DNA from: Aralia elata | Taxonomy: Eukaryota > Streptophyta > Magnoliopsida > Apiales > Araliaceae | Direction of reading: 5' to 3' | Assembly (NCBI GenBank): GCA_034770075.1 | Contig: CM068382.1 | Coordinates: 12,170,685 to 12,234,684, forward strand | Length of the DNA stretch: 64,000 nt | The notes under the pieces: generated by a model | Told to the model about the DNA's origin: nothing | The model's input: only the letters and a program-made list of their open reading frames with translations | Database searches by the model: none | In this document: one piece after another, positions 12,863 to 23,896 of the stretch | Position numbering within the stretch: the first letter of the stretch is position 1 | Layout: the number at the start of each line of letters is the position of its first letter | Translations under genes and position numbers: made by a program

Positions 12863-14581
12863 TGATAGGTTCATAATATTCTATTATTTTTATTCCTTTA
12901 TACTTAGTTTAGTTGTATGTTATTTGTCATATGAGCTGAATTAAAGTGTTTTTATAGATCTTTAGAAGAATTTGATGTGATTATGCAAATATGAGTTATA
13001 ATGATGATTCTTATGTTGTTTTACAGAATACTCTACGATCGTTGGAAGAACGCTCTACGTTCGTAGTGTTAGAATGACAATCTTGCTGCTCTATGATCGT
13101 ATGAAGGATAGGCAGAGTCACTCGATGATTTTATATAGTACTCTACGTTCGTAGAGTAGGAGCTCTACGATTGTGCGGAGATGATTCTACGATCGCTTAG
13201 TTTTCAGCTCTACGTTTGATGAAGTTTTACTCTACGATTCCAAGAGAACTCTACGACTGCATGACTACTCTACTGTGATAGTGCAGAGTTTCACTTTACG
13301 TTTCTTTACACTACGATTACTGAAGGAGTGTTACCCTATGATTTTGATCGACTTGCAGGATTCCTATTCTAAGTAGGATTGAGTTGCTGGGATTATAGAG
13401 TTCGACTTGTATGGGGATTTGGAGATGAAATTATGTGCTTATATGGAAAGTATCTCTGAGTATGGGAAGTAAAGTCTGATATGGAATCTGAGTTACAGTT
13501 TAATATGGGAATTGATGACGAACTAGAGAAGGAAACTATGGAAGACTTGGATTTGAAAACTGAATCTTGATTTGATAAGGAAGCTACTTAAAGCTGAACT
13601 TCAGATATTGACAAGGATTTAGAATCCTACCACATCTACAGAATGAAGACTTCCGAAGTAGAGTTGGATTAGAATTATTCTAGGGTTAATCTATAAATAT
13701 CTATCACTTGTAATCACTTGAACACAATTCAACATTCATTATTTTCAATTTTAGAATATATTTTATCAGCATGCTAGCTTAGTTTCTTTTATTCATTTCT
13801 AAAGGGATGTGGAACCATATTATTACAGTTAATAGAATAATTGAGTTATATTATTGATTCCTTCGTGCATGAAATTTATTTTGATAATCCGGTTGAATTT
13901 CTTATATGTTATTCAGTTTACTAATTTGGTTTCTGCAGGATTAAATTGGTGAATTGTTAACATCTGCTAGATAAAAGTATGATATTAAGCAAACGATGTT
14001 ATATCTGATCACAGGTAGTACTTAGTAATATCTGATTGTGGATAAGCTTTTGAGTACTATTAAGATTATCAGAAAGCAAGTTAAATAATCCTTGATAGTG
14101 TGATTGTTGCTTGGAACAACCTAATTCTCTAATTCTTAATGTTTCTGTCATATTAAATCTAGACTGATAATTCTGGGTTATATAACAGTTAGAGTCTAGT
14201 GGGGGCGATTGTCACATTAGATTTAAAATCTAAGGAGAATTTTGGATAATTGAGCGATTGTTGATTATCTAGGGTTGTTAATTTCATTGAAGGAAGAAAT
14301 AATATTAACTTGATTATTCTATTACTATAAATTGGTGAAGCTGAACTGAAGAATTGAAGCTTTTACATACTTGATTACTTTTATTAATTTAATTCTGTTT
14401 TCTTAGTTAATTATAATTGATTCAAAACTGTCCAACTTTTAATTACTGTTTTTAGTTAGAAACATTAGAATAAATTTAAAATAATATCAATTCTTTGTGG
14501 GATCGATCCTTACTTACTACTATGTTCATTCTTTGAATTCGTAGAGTGAAATTGAGGTTAATTTTGGATTGCTTAATGACA
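12863..14581 (+). repeat. Athila-1 3' LTR
   Basis: Starts TGATAGG after the polypurine tract and ends about ...TTAATGACA, about 1.72 kb. Near its end (about 14500) it has TTTGTGGGATCGATCCTTACTTAC, equivalent to the CTGTGGGACGATACTTTAC segment near the end of the Athila-2 LTRs, which supports the boundary. A TATA-like and leader region is around 13690. No paired 5' LTR is present in the window, so age and target duplication cannot be read. Confidence 0.7.
13031..13340 (+). repeat. Array of CTCTACGATCGTAG-type motifs in Athila-1 LTR
   Basis: About thirteen CTCTACG or one-base variants start at 13031, 13053, 13089, 13141, 13163, 13185, 13208, 13230, 13249, 13268, 13294, 13309 and 13334. The commonest spacing is 22 bp. 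Several copies form full palindromes such as CTCTACGTTCGTAGAG at 13141-13156. The same motif family is in the adjacent copia element and in its solo LTR. Confidence 0.8.
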
Positions 14582-14930
14582 GGTTCCCAAATTTTGGCGG
14601 TGAAAGATTATTAGCTGCATGTCGCATCAGTTCTGTATTTTACAGCTATATCGCAATAATTTCTTCTTTCCGCTCGCCTTTGCTGAATGTGAGGGTCACG
14701 CGCGCTGTAACTAACCGCCTTTAAAATCTTCTGGCGTAGAGTAACTTCTTAGTACGAGTTTAACTCTACTATTTACTTCTAAGAACAGCTTCCCATTCTA
14801 CGATCATCTTCTCGTTCTACGAACTACTTTTATTTTATAAACACTTCCACGTTCTACGATCTGCTTCCATTCTACGAGCATTTTTCTTGTTCTACAATTC
14901 TTACCTGCACTGTTAGTAGCTCCCAAAAAA
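14582..14930 (-). other. 3' non-coding tail of the copia element with TCTACGA motifs
   Basis: No gene. TCTACGA or inverse motifs occur at about 14738, 14796, 14815, 14848, 14869 and 14892. A CCGCCAAAATTTGGGAA stretch on the minus strand (about 14585-14605) resembles the tract just before copia 3' LTRs, but the expected LTR start does not follow. The same place has TTTTGGCGG on the plus strand, a weak match to an Athila primer site, so the junction is ambiguous. Confidence 0.45.
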
Positions 14931-16500
14931 TAGTACTATGAATGCAAATTAAGCATATCTAACTTACTTATTAGTTTATTAAACCTAGATTCATCTAAGG
15001 GCTTAGTAAACACATTTGCAAGCTGATTTTCAGTTGATATAAAATGTTAAGATATATTTTCATTTTACATATAATCTCTAATGAATTGATATTTGACGTC
15101 TATATGTTTAGTCTTGAAATGCATGACAGGATTATGAGTTATTGACATAGCACTTGTATTATCACACCCATAGTCAGCTAGCTGATTCTTTATCCACAGC
15201 ATTTGAGCACAACAACTACCAGCAGTAATATACTCAGCTTCTACAGTTGAAGTTGATATTGAGTTCTGATTCTTGCTGAACTATGTGACAAGTTTGTTTT
15301 CAAGCATCTGACAAGTACCACTAGTGTTTTTCCTGTCAATCTTCCATCCTGCAAAATCTGTATCTGAATATCCTATTAGATCAAAGGGAGACTCATTGGG
15401 ATAGCATAGTCCCAAATATGGAGTACCCTTGAGATATCTGAAAATCCTTTTAACAGCTATAAAATGAGATTCCTTAGGATTAACTTGAATATAAGTAGAA
15501 AACATGATATCTAGCTTACTAGAAGTTAAGTGCAAGAGAGATCCTATCATATCTCGATATTGAGTTACATCAATGCTTTTACCATTTTCATCTTTGTCAA
15601 ATTTGGTTGCAGAGGCCATAGGAGTCTTTATAGGAGTGGCTGATTACATGTCATACTTCTTAAGTAGATCTTTGATGTACTTGGCTTGGTTGATAAAAAT
15701 TCCTTCATCATTCTGCTTCACTTGAAGTCCAAGGAAAAAGTTCAGCTCTCCCATCATGCTCATCTCAAATTTACTCTGCATTAACTTGACAAATCTTTCA
15801 CATAATTTTTCATCAGTAGAGCTAAAGATAATATCATCTATATAGATTTGAACTAACAATATTTTATTATTGTGCTTCCTAAGGAATAATGTTGTTTCTA
15901 CCCTACCTCTAGTGAATCCATTTTCAATAAGGAAATTAACGAGTGTTTCATATCATACCCTAGGTACTTGCTTTAAACCATAAAGAGCTTTATCTAACTT
16001 GTAAACATAATTTGGATGAGTTGGATCAACGAAACTTGGAGGTTGTTCGACATAAACCTCTTCTTGAAGTTCTCCATTCAAGAATGCACTCTTGACATCC
16101 ATTTGAAAGACTTTGAACTTCATGTGGGCTGCATAAGCTAGGAACATCTTGATAGCTTGCAATCTTGCAATAGGTGCAAAGGTCTCGTCATAGTCGATCC
16201 CTTCTTCCTATGAATAACCTTTTGTTACCAGCTTTTCTTTGTTCCTTGTGATCACACCAGCTTTATCCATCTTGTTCTTGAAGACCCACTTGGTGCCGAC
16301 GACTAGATGATCTCTTGGTCTTGGGACCAGCCTCCAAACCTTGTTTCTTTTAAACTGATTCAACTCATCTTGCAAAACTTCAATCTAGCTTAAATCTTCC
16401 AAAAGTTCTTCGACCTTCTTAGGCTCCATCTGAGAGGGAAAACTTAAGCAGAAGCATTCGTTTTGAGCGACTGACCTCGTTTTGACACTAACATTTGGAT
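14931..16500 (-). pseudogene. Copia reverse transcriptase and RNase H, broken
   Basis: RT begins with a fragment near 16250-16162 and continues in 16162-15953 (MQAIKMFLAYAAHMKFKVFQMDVKSAFLNGEL context), then 15859-15644 with the catalytic YIDD box (QIYIDDIIFSS), then 15619-15281 (RYLKGTPYLGLCYP ... GYSDTDFAGWKIDRKNTSGTCQ). RNase H follows at about 15280-14931 with the phrases STVEAEYITAGSCCAQMLWIK and KTKHIDVKYQFIRD. Order and phrases are those of Ty1/copia polymerases of SIRE/Tork type. Stops and frame breaks separate the blocks. It once copied the element RNA in cytoplasmic particles. Confidence 0.82.
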
Positions 16501-16509
16501 CGCCAATGA

Positions 16510-16842
16510 TCAGGTTCTTAATGTGATCTCTTGCCTATTTCTTTCAAATGGAACATCAGTCCTCGTACCTTCCTGTCTAAATTCTTTAAGATTTTGTTCT
16601 TGATCACCAGCTTCATTGATTAATAGAGTTTCCATCTCTGGAACTAACAACTCTACGACCTCCTTTTCTGGTACTATGATCGTAAGGTCTGGCTCTACGG
16701 CTTCATCGTCTGTGATTGTAGGGTTCTCCCACTCTACGATCGGAGGGTCCAGCTCTATGATTTCATCAAGTTGAGTAGCTTTACTTGGTTCGCCTTGGTT
16801 AGTCTCATCGAAGGTAACATAAATTGAGACTCCAACGGTCAA
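16510..16842 (-). pseudogene. Copia integrase/RT spacer with 21-bp motif repeats in coding sequence
   Basis: A 110-residue open stretch that is acidic and Pro/Glu/Val-rich, with seven-residue repeats such as IIELDPP, IVEWENP and IIVPEKEV. At DNA level CTCTACG-type motifs (plus strand) start at 16651, 16672, 16693, 16732 and 16753, i.e. 21 bp or about twice 19.5 bp apart, seven codons per period. Spacers between integrase and RT in copia elements are usually variable and of unknown function. The stretch belongs to the broken polyprotein. Confidence 0.5.
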
Positions 16843-16869
16843 TGTATTTTTGTTGAATACTCTATAGGT

Positions 16870-18060
16870 TTTGCTTTATGTAGAATATCTAAGAAAAATC
16901 CTTTCATCTGATTTGGGATGGAACTTCGTCACATATCTCTTGTAGTTGTTGAGGATGTAGCACGCACAACCAAATATATAGAAGTACTGATATTTGGCTT
17001 TCTTCCTTTCCACAACTCGTAGGGTGTTCTCTTTAAAGTAGAGTGAATTAGAGATCGATTTTGATTGTAGCAAGCAGTGTTGACTACTTTTGCCTAAAAA
17101 TACTCAAGGAGACGGGCTGCTGCAAGAAGTGTCCTCCTTGCTTCTATTAATGTTTTGTTCTTCCTCTCAGCTACTCCATTTAATTGTGGAGTTCTTAGAG
17201 CTGAGAAATTATACTGGATGCTATTTTTTTCACATAACTGATCCACTTCAGAATAATCAAACTCTCTGCCATGGTCACTCCTTATCGCCCTGATCTTTTT
17301 GCCTTTCTCATTCATGATTAGCTTGAAGAATTTAATCAGTCAAATACTGGTCTCATCCTTAGATCTTAGAAAAAATACCCATGTGAACCTGGTATAGTCA
17401 TTAACTACTACCAATGAGTACCTTTTGCCTCCAAGCCTAGCAGTTGGAATAGGCCCAAAAAGATCCATATGCTACAGTTGCGAAGGACTTTCATTTAAGT
17501 TTATTGCCTTGCTTTTGAATGAGCTTTTAGTCTGCTTTCCAAGATGACAGGCCTTGCATGGTCTTTCCTTCACGAAACTAAGCTTGGGTAGACCTTTCAC
17601 TAGATCTTTTGAGATGAGCTTTGACATGCTCTTAAAGTTCAAATGTGAGAATCTTCGATGTCATAGCCAGCTCACATCTTCTAAAGCTTTGGCAAAGAAG
17701 CAAGCTGTTGCATATGAGCTAAGTTCAGCAGGATTGACTACATATACATTTCCTTCTCTCGATCCAGTCAGCTTCAACTAGTTGATTGCCATATCTCTTG
17801 ACACTGGTTATTAAGGAAGATGACTTGATGATCTTTATTACACAACTGACTTATGCTCAGCAAATTGTGCTTTAATCCCTCAACGTAGGCTACCTTGCTG
17901 AACGAAACAATACCATATCCAATTGAACCACAACCTCTAGTCTTCCCAGAGTTGTTGTCTCCAAAGATAACTGTTGGACCATCTTTTGCTTTAAAATCAG
18001 ACATGAGCACCTTGTTGCCAGTCATATGCCTAAAGCACCCACTATCAAGATACCAAATAG
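16870..18060 (-). pseudogene. Copia GAG-pre-integrase and integrase, broken
   Basis: Positions 18025-17774 encode the GAG-pre-integrase region (GYGIVSFSKVAYVEGLKHNLLSISQLC). The integrase core is at 17315-17094, with IRSDHGREF (catalytic Asp) and TPQLNGVAERKNKTL (catalytic Glu). Positions 17073-16876 give the following IFGCACYILNN and FHPKSDERIFLRYS phrases. Between them lie stops and a frame change (17316-17770). The enzyme would have inserted the cDNA into the chromosome. Direction agrees with the rest of the copia element. Confidence 0.8.
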
Positions 18061-18206
18061 ATTTGGTAGAGCTCGGTACCTATAAACAGAATCAACTTTT
18101 ATTTTGGTACCCAAATTTGCTTGGGTCCTGCTTTGTTAGTTCCCTTCGGGATCAAAATTTGCCTGACTTTGGGTCAATAGAATATAGAATAATAATCATC
18201 ATAATA

Positions 18207-18248
18207 ACAAAAGGCAGCTATATGCCCATACTTATGACAGTTATAACA
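18207..18248 (-). pseudogene. Second CCHC zinc knuckle of the copia polyprotein
   Basis: Encodes CYNCHKYGHIAAFC, a complete CX2CX4HX4C RNA-binding knuckle, in the region between gag and the pre-integrase block. Surrounding sequence (18260-19310) is a decayed, low-complexity polyprotein linker. Confidence 0.7.
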
Positions 18249-19315
18249 TTTAATATGTTGTATGGGTGAGTGTGTGTGTGGATATCTTCTCACTTGGGAC
18301 ACATGTGAAGGATATGCCTTTTTTTTAGCTGAACCTCCCTCTACTTCCACACTGTTTTAGGATTTTGAGGTTTCATAGAGTAGAAGCCAACTCTACGTTT
18401 AGGACCTGGTTGGTTCGTAGAGTGAGTCTTACCTGACTCTACAATCCTTCGAGGTACATTTGTAGACTTTAGTTTACTCTATGACTTTACAAAACCTAGA
18501 CCGGTATGAGACCTGTTGTTCTTTAGAACAACAATTTGGTCTACAGAGATTGGATAACGTGGAATAATAGGCTCTGCAACCTCTTTGGATGTCACAAATA
18601 TAATACATCTACAAGGAAAAGAGGCATTGTTATTGTTAGTCTCCATTGAATTTTCCACATTTAGGAGTGAAGATAAATCTCCAAAGCCTAAGCCTAATTT
18701 ATCAGAGTCAGCTCTCTGACTAGTGATCAGGGAGTCCATAGATGAGGTAGACCTATTCCATATTGAGATTATCTTTTCTAGCTCCTCTATCTTAAAGGTT
18801 AGAATAGACTCTCTTTATGATTGGGCTTCAGTTATCTGCCTTAAATTTGCATTCTTATCCTCAAGTTTGGATAGAGATGCAGTGCTTTATAGAGCTGCTT
18901 CCAACTCTATTTGCAAGTCCTCTTTCTCCTCTTGAAGAAGAGAATAGTCCTTTGATAGAACCCTAAACCACTTTAAATACTGATGCAAATCTGATGTTAT
19001 GTCATGCAATGCAATTCTGAGATCATATATCAATATTAAGATCAGGGGAGTTAAAATCAAATACCTTACTGTTGTCGATCTCTCGACGATCAGTGGTTCT
19101 ATTAAAGCCTTCCTCTATTGCCATCAGACAAAGATTTACCACTCGTGGTCCTTCATCATCATTGGACTTTATGCTGGTATTATTCTTAGAGTCATTCCAC
19201 ACCCTACTACTACGAGTCTTTTATCCTTCTTGTGTTGCTTCTTATAGCCCTTGTATTCTTTCTTTGAATAAGGCTTCTTCTTGTCTTTCTTCAATTCTTC
19301 TTACAGAGGTTTGGT

Positions 19316-19357
19316 GCACTCTGCTATATAATGGTCAGACTTCTTGCAGTTGTAACA
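19316..19357 (-). pseudogene. First CCHC zinc knuckle of the copia gag
   Basis: Encodes CYNCKKSDHYIAEC, a CX2CX4HX4C nucleocapsid knuckle downstream of gag, followed by a very Lys-rich stretch. The presence of two knuckles is a feature of larger plant copia elements. Confidence 0.7.
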
Positions 19358-19582
19358 AAGATCTTTCTCTTGGTCTCTCCTGCTGCTACCCTTATTGTTG
19401 AAGTTTTTTTTTGATCTTCTGTTGTTGTTCTTTTACATTAACTTCCTTAATATTCTGGTAAGCAGTGCTATATCTTCATCATCATTTACTTCATCATCAT
19501 CATCATCTAAAATAGCTCTAACTAGGGCTTTTGATGTAGCCTTAATTGCCTTAAAAGTAGCTTTTTTCTCTTTTTTCTTCCT

Positions 19583-20219
19583 TTAAGAGATTGTCTCAGC
19601 CTTTTGATTGAGTTCAAACTCGTAGGTAAGTAGATTACCGTAGAGTTCTTGCATCGTCATTTCATGTAAATTCTTTGACTCGCGGATGACAGTGGTCTTG
19701 GCATCCCACTTGCTTGGTAGAGTCCTCATGAACTTGATATTAAGGTCTTTATTAGGATAGACCTTCCCATAGGATCTTAGAGAGTTGAGGAGCACATTGA
19801 ATATCTCATAAGTTGTTATGATGTTTTCTCTAGGTACATGAAAGAACATTTCATACTACTGCGTCAAGAGAAATTGCTTGTTCTCCCTGACTTCTTCAGT
19901 GCCCTCATGCATCACCAATAGGGCGTCCCATACTACTTTTGTTGTAGTGCAGTTGACGACGTTCTTAAAGAGTTCATCCTCTAGAGCCATGAACAATATA
20001 TTATTTCCCCTCTTATCTAACTGCACCGGCTTCATTTTTAGTCCACTCAGCTCGCTACTTGACCGCTACTTTATTGGGATCATCTGTTGTTGGACCCAAT
20101 TTGGTTGGAACGTATAGACCATTTAAGACAACATCAAATAACTCATCGTCTATTGCGTCCATATAAGCCTGCATACGTACTTTCCAGTTAACAAAGTTTT
20201 CTCTATTTAGAAGATGTGG
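19583..20219 (-). pseudogene. Copia gag, 3' part after the Athila-2 insertion
   Basis: Right at the left edge of Athila-2 the minus strand reads PHLLNRENFVNWKVRMQAYMD, the usual N-terminal gag phrase. The open block 19849-19583 continues with FHVPRENIITTYEIF ... IRESKNLHEMTMQELYGNLL, typical of the SIRE/Tork gag. The missing first codons lie at 32014-32060 on the other side of the insertion and join in frame when one CTTAT copy is removed. Stops between 19850 and 20110 show that it was dead or died independently. Confidence 0.8.
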
Positions 20220-20224
20220 CTTAT
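20220..20224. repeat. Target-site duplication of Athila-2, left copy (CTTAT)
   Basis: CTTAT precedes the left LTR (starting TGTTGCC at 20225) and is identical to the CTTAT at 32014-32018 after the right LTR. A 5-bp duplication is the Ty3/gypsy standard. Confidence 0.95.
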
Positions 20225-21557
20225 TGTTGCCTCTTTTTAAGTCTTAAATAAAAGAGCTCTAACTCACGCAAGTATACGTGGTCAACAAGTAATACAGAGG
20301 AAGTAAAGTATCGTCCCACAGAGACAGGATTAAATTAAATCACTATGCATCAGTTCTATCATTATACTTATTTGCCTAAACTATTGCCTTACTTTTGGTG
20401 ACAAAATTATTTCTATATCAACTAATAACTAAATATGCAAATACTAACGAAATATATCAAACTTGGAATTAATGGGATCCTAACTTCATTTAATAGTTCA
20501 TCTAATTACCACTATCAAGCTAGAAGGTTCACATGTCACAGAAAAGTAGCCAAGGACACTAAAATAGACATAACCATTTGTCAATGCATTATGACCTACT
20601 TACATAATATCCATACTTGATAGACACAATGTAATCACCACTATAACCAAAATCACTATATTTCTATGTGAAATTGCAATTATATTGATTTTAAGCACAA
20701 GTCCTTATTTTGACTCTTACGGTGAAACAGTATATTTCTATCTGACTCACAAAATATTAAGCTATCCAATTAAGCCTCATATTCGCAAGCTATCATGACT
20801 ACAATCCATACTTATATGTTAATTTTCAATTCCATACAAGTACTGAAGTCGAATGGTGATCAAGCATTCATACAAGCAAAACAATCATGATAGAAGTTCC
20901 TTTTGATATGCAAAACAAGCTAACAATCAAGAACGTAATTAAACTACATATTAAAAATCCGTTAGAATCCCATAATGGAAATTAGTTCATGTCTGAACCA
21001 AAAGCCATTATGGGATCAAAACTAAACATGGTAAATTAACAAACAATTGAAATAAGAAGAATTAGATTGATCAAACCCAATTGAAGAATAAAATCCAAAG
21101 TAAGCGTAAACCCACATCAAAATCCAATGCTCGAACAAAAGTAATCCACAGAATATCTCCCTAAAAACTATCTCTAAGAAAGTAGAATATATCCTAATAT
21201 TACTAAAAATTCTCCAAGTTTTTATTCTTCCGGTTTCCTTCTTACTATCTGATCAATATGGACTAGAATCCTCTTCAGAATCGACTTCTTTTTCCTCCTT
21301 CAGCTGGACAAATAGAGCAAAAACGTGGCCCAGCGCTGCTGGCGCTAGACCTAGCGCTGCTGGCGCTATGTCTGGCCCAAAAATTTACAAAAATGCCACT
21401 AGGTCTATTTTGAGCTCCAAATTTACCCTTTTGCCCCTCCAGCTCCAACCTACAATAAATAAACACAAAAACAAGTAAAATAATACTAAAAACACTTAAA
21501 GACCACAATAAATAAGCCTAACAATACCTGATTCGTAGGTATAAAACCCACTCATCA
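20225..21557 (-). repeat. Athila-2 3' LTR
   Basis: Begins (minus strand) TGATGAGTGGG and ends AGAGGCAACA, so it has TG...CA ends. It is 1333 bp, almost identical to 30682-32013. Two 15-bp AGCGCTGCTGGCGCT units at 21332 and 21353 are 21 bp apart. A 77-codon open frame near its start is judged to be chance. Confidence 0.95.
21332..21367. repeat. Pair of GCGC palindrome units in the 3' LTR
   Basis: AGCGCTGCTGGCGCT occurs at 21332-21346 and 21353-21367, starts 21 bp apart. The unit belongs to the same family as the twelve-copy array at 24497-24889. Confidence 0.9.
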
Positions 21558-21571
21558 AATACCCCCAAACT
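21558..21571 (-). promoter_or_regulatory. Polypurine tract of Athila-2
   Basis: On the minus strand GTTTGGGGGTATTT directly precedes the 3' LTR start TGATGAG. The position is right for the plus-strand primer, and the sequence is the GTTTGGGGGT type seen in Athila elements. Confidence 0.85.
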
Positions 21572-21997
21572 TAACCAATTGCTTGTCCTCAAGCAATGCA
21601 ATGATGCAAATGCAAACTAACTATCATGCCTACGAATCAAATAATCAACCAACACAGTATCTACATCAGGCCTCAAAGATATCATACATACTTGAGTAGA
21701 ATCTCTAACCAATGCACAGTTTCTAACTCCAACCAACTAATCAAGTTACACCTGTCATCATCCATGTTGTGCGTGTGTGTAAATCAATCATTCCAATCAA
21801 TTACAATTCAAATCCATCACATAATTGACTTCTTAGAAGAAAACTTTAAATTGCAACCTAATTCAACCCGTGAATACAATCAATTCAACTGATTCAGGCA
21901 ATCACTAAACAGAAAGGTATCACTAAGGTTATTTAACACATTTAAATCCTTTTTAAACTCTTCCCCAGGAATTTAAAACAATTTTTTTCTTTTTAAT

Positions 21998-22099
21998 GAG
22001 TGCATTTTATGCTCCATCTCATTTTCTTTTGAACGAGTGCGTTTTACGCTCCATCTCGTTCCATGTGTTTATGAGTGAGTGCGTTTTACGCTCCATCTC
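21998..22099 (-). repeat. Three-copy array of the GGAGCGTAAAACGCACTC motif in Athila-2
   Basis: Copies at 21998-22020, 22035-22057 and 22077-22099, in minus orientation, spaced 37 and 42 bp. Each is the reverse complement of the units at 12345-12493 in Athila-1 and lies at the same place relative to the polypurine tract. Confidence 0.85.
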
Positions 22100-22659
22100 A
22101 ACCCACCACATGATCCATTCTTCAATTGGGAAAGGTTCAAAATTTTCAAATTTCTCTTCTTTTTTTTTCACACCCCAAGATTCCCCCAAACTTAGATTCT
22201 TGCCTGTTTTTCATTTAAGGGACGTTTCACCGATATTATCAAGTTTTAACCCAAATCTTCCACCAGAAGAAAATTATACAACAATTTGAAATAAACTGAT
22301 CAAAACAATTGATTGTGTGCTTTCATTATTAACAAAAGTTTCAGACAGGTTAAACTTCACTTCTTAATCAAAGTCATCACTAAGCACTAGTTTTCCATTC
22401 TTCTCAAGTTAAAACCATGAAACCAGTCTTATCATTGGCCACATTAGATACTATATCAATTTATGCTTAATTCATGAAACTAAATGCATAACACAACCTA
22501 AAAATGCAATGTAACTACCATGCATCATGCAAAACAAGGAAACAAAACAAACTATATGCATGAAAACACAAAAACTATACCCCCCAAACTGAACAAGACA
22601 ATGTCCTCATTGAAAAAGAAAAAGAGATTAAGAACAGAGGACTCCCCTGATGAAGAACA

Positions 22660-23896
22660 CTACTCATCATCACTGCCATCGGCAGCGGCATCATCATCCT
22701 CATCATCCGCATCAGGAGGCGAGTCAGGTGGTGGGTAAATAGAAAGAGGAGGAGCTGGTGGAAACTGGAATGGTCCTGCCAAAGGATTCATCCGTCCAAA
22801 CATATCTGCCAAGGCTGTCGAACAATTAACATTATACGCATAAATCTCCGCCTGACGCTGAGCAAGTCGACTCTGCTGTCGAGTCATCCGATCAAAACCC
22901 CTCTGAATCGATCCTGCAACTAAGTCTATCCGGCGAGTATGGTGCCGAAGATCCTGGCGGATAGTCTCAACTATAGTAGGGGATGGAATGGTATCCTCAA
23001 CAGGTGGTGGTTGCTCCGGTGCCGGCTCCTGTGGCAGCTGTTGTGGTAGAATGAAACCTAAACCCCGCGGGTGCGACTCATCTCCACCCCAAACTTTGTA
23101 CCGTCCCATTGCAGCATGATCAATGGGAGGCAATGGGACCTGCATAACTTCATCTTTATCCCACGGGACTCCCGCTCGACGGCACAAATCAGTGATCAAT
23201 GAAGGGTGAGGCAGTCCACCTGTGGTACTACCCTCAAGCGTGTGTAGGATAGATTTATGAATTATCTCCCCTATATCCACTGTCTTCCCTTTAGCAATGC
23301 AGTACAATAACGCCGCCCGCAGATTAATGACATCGCTCATATGGCGGCACGGCATCAACTTAGCACAGATAAAAGCATGCCATGCTTTTCCATATCTACT
23401 CAATTTGGCTGATGGAAAGTGCACAGCTTCTTGGTGGTCAGACAGCTTCCATTCAGTCCCTGGTTCACAGAGGGCGTCTATAATCTCAGAATAATCCAAA
23501 TCCTCTTACAAGTATTTCGAATAGCCATCCCTGTGAATTTTCTGCAACCCATAATACGCATTAATATTTTTACGGCCCACATTTATTTCCTGACCCCGAA
23601 CCATAATCAGATTCCCATTAGCTTCTTTAGCATTAGCATAAAACTCTCTCACAATATTCACGGCAGCTGGTTCGGGTTGTGCAGTAAATACCATCCAATT
23701 TCGGTTGCGTATCATTTGAGCTAACTCCCCATCTACCCGATCAATAGGTAGCAAGCCACGTTCAGGAATTAGAGATTTCCCAGAAGACCAATTTTTTAAA
23801 CCTATCACTTGCCTCGGGGCTAACAAATTTCTTCTTATCATACTTTACCACAGTGGATGAACCTGAACTTTCCCCTCTATGTCTTTTGGGAGCCAT
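22660..23896 (-). pseudogene. Second gene of Athila-2 (env position), 'putative plant transposon protein'-like, nearly intact
   Basis: From ATG 23896 (MAPKRHRGESSG...) the frame runs to an A-run near 23802, where a one-base difference shifts it. The next frame (23841-23506) holds NIVREFYANA ... IMVRGQEINVGRKNINAYYGL. A single TAA at about 23506-23508 separates it from the in-frame 279-residue block 23499-22660. That block includes HAFICAKLMPCRHMSDVINLR and a Pro/acid-rich C-terminus. I recognise the phrases from uncharacterised plant proteins often encoded after pol in Athila elements. There is no signal peptide or membrane segment, so I do not call it an envelope protein. The total would be about 412 residues. 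Function unknown. Confidence 0.65.

Larger units (their letters stand above)
6722..14581 (+). mobile_element. Athila-1: 5'-truncated, decayed Athila-type Ty3/gypsy retrotransposon
   Basis: Order on the plus strand: gag (N-terminus missing), protease, reverse transcriptase, RNase H, integrase, a 1.1-kb non-coding segment, a polypurine tract at 12851-12862, and a 3' LTR (12863-14581). The proteins align block by block with the intact Athila-2 frame in this window, but the element lacks its 5' LTR, primer site and gag start. Frames shift at least twice (about 8630-8665 and 9415) plus once in the integrase. Many stops are Trp or Gln codons changed by C-to-T or G-to-A. Unlike Athila-2 it has no second gene after pol. 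Confidence 0.85.

Noticed and set aside
14582..14610. TTTTGGCGG after the Athila-1 LTR read as a primer-binding site
   Set aside because: Only about eight bases fit the tRNA-Asp site; the minus-strand reading as the copia tract before a 3' LTR fits its context better, though neither is certain.
19072..19401. 109-codon plus-strand frame in the copia gag region
   Set aside because: Antisense to the zinc-knuckle part of the copia polyprotein.
21275..21508. 77-codon minus-strand frame repeated in both Athila-2 LTRs (also 31731-31964)
   Set aside because: It is conserved only because the two LTRs are recent copies of each other; no recognisable domain, and it overlaps the palindrome pair.
22660..23896. 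Retrovirus-like envelope gene in Athila-2
   Set aside because: No signal peptide, transmembrane segment or cleavage site is visible; only the position after pol recalls env.
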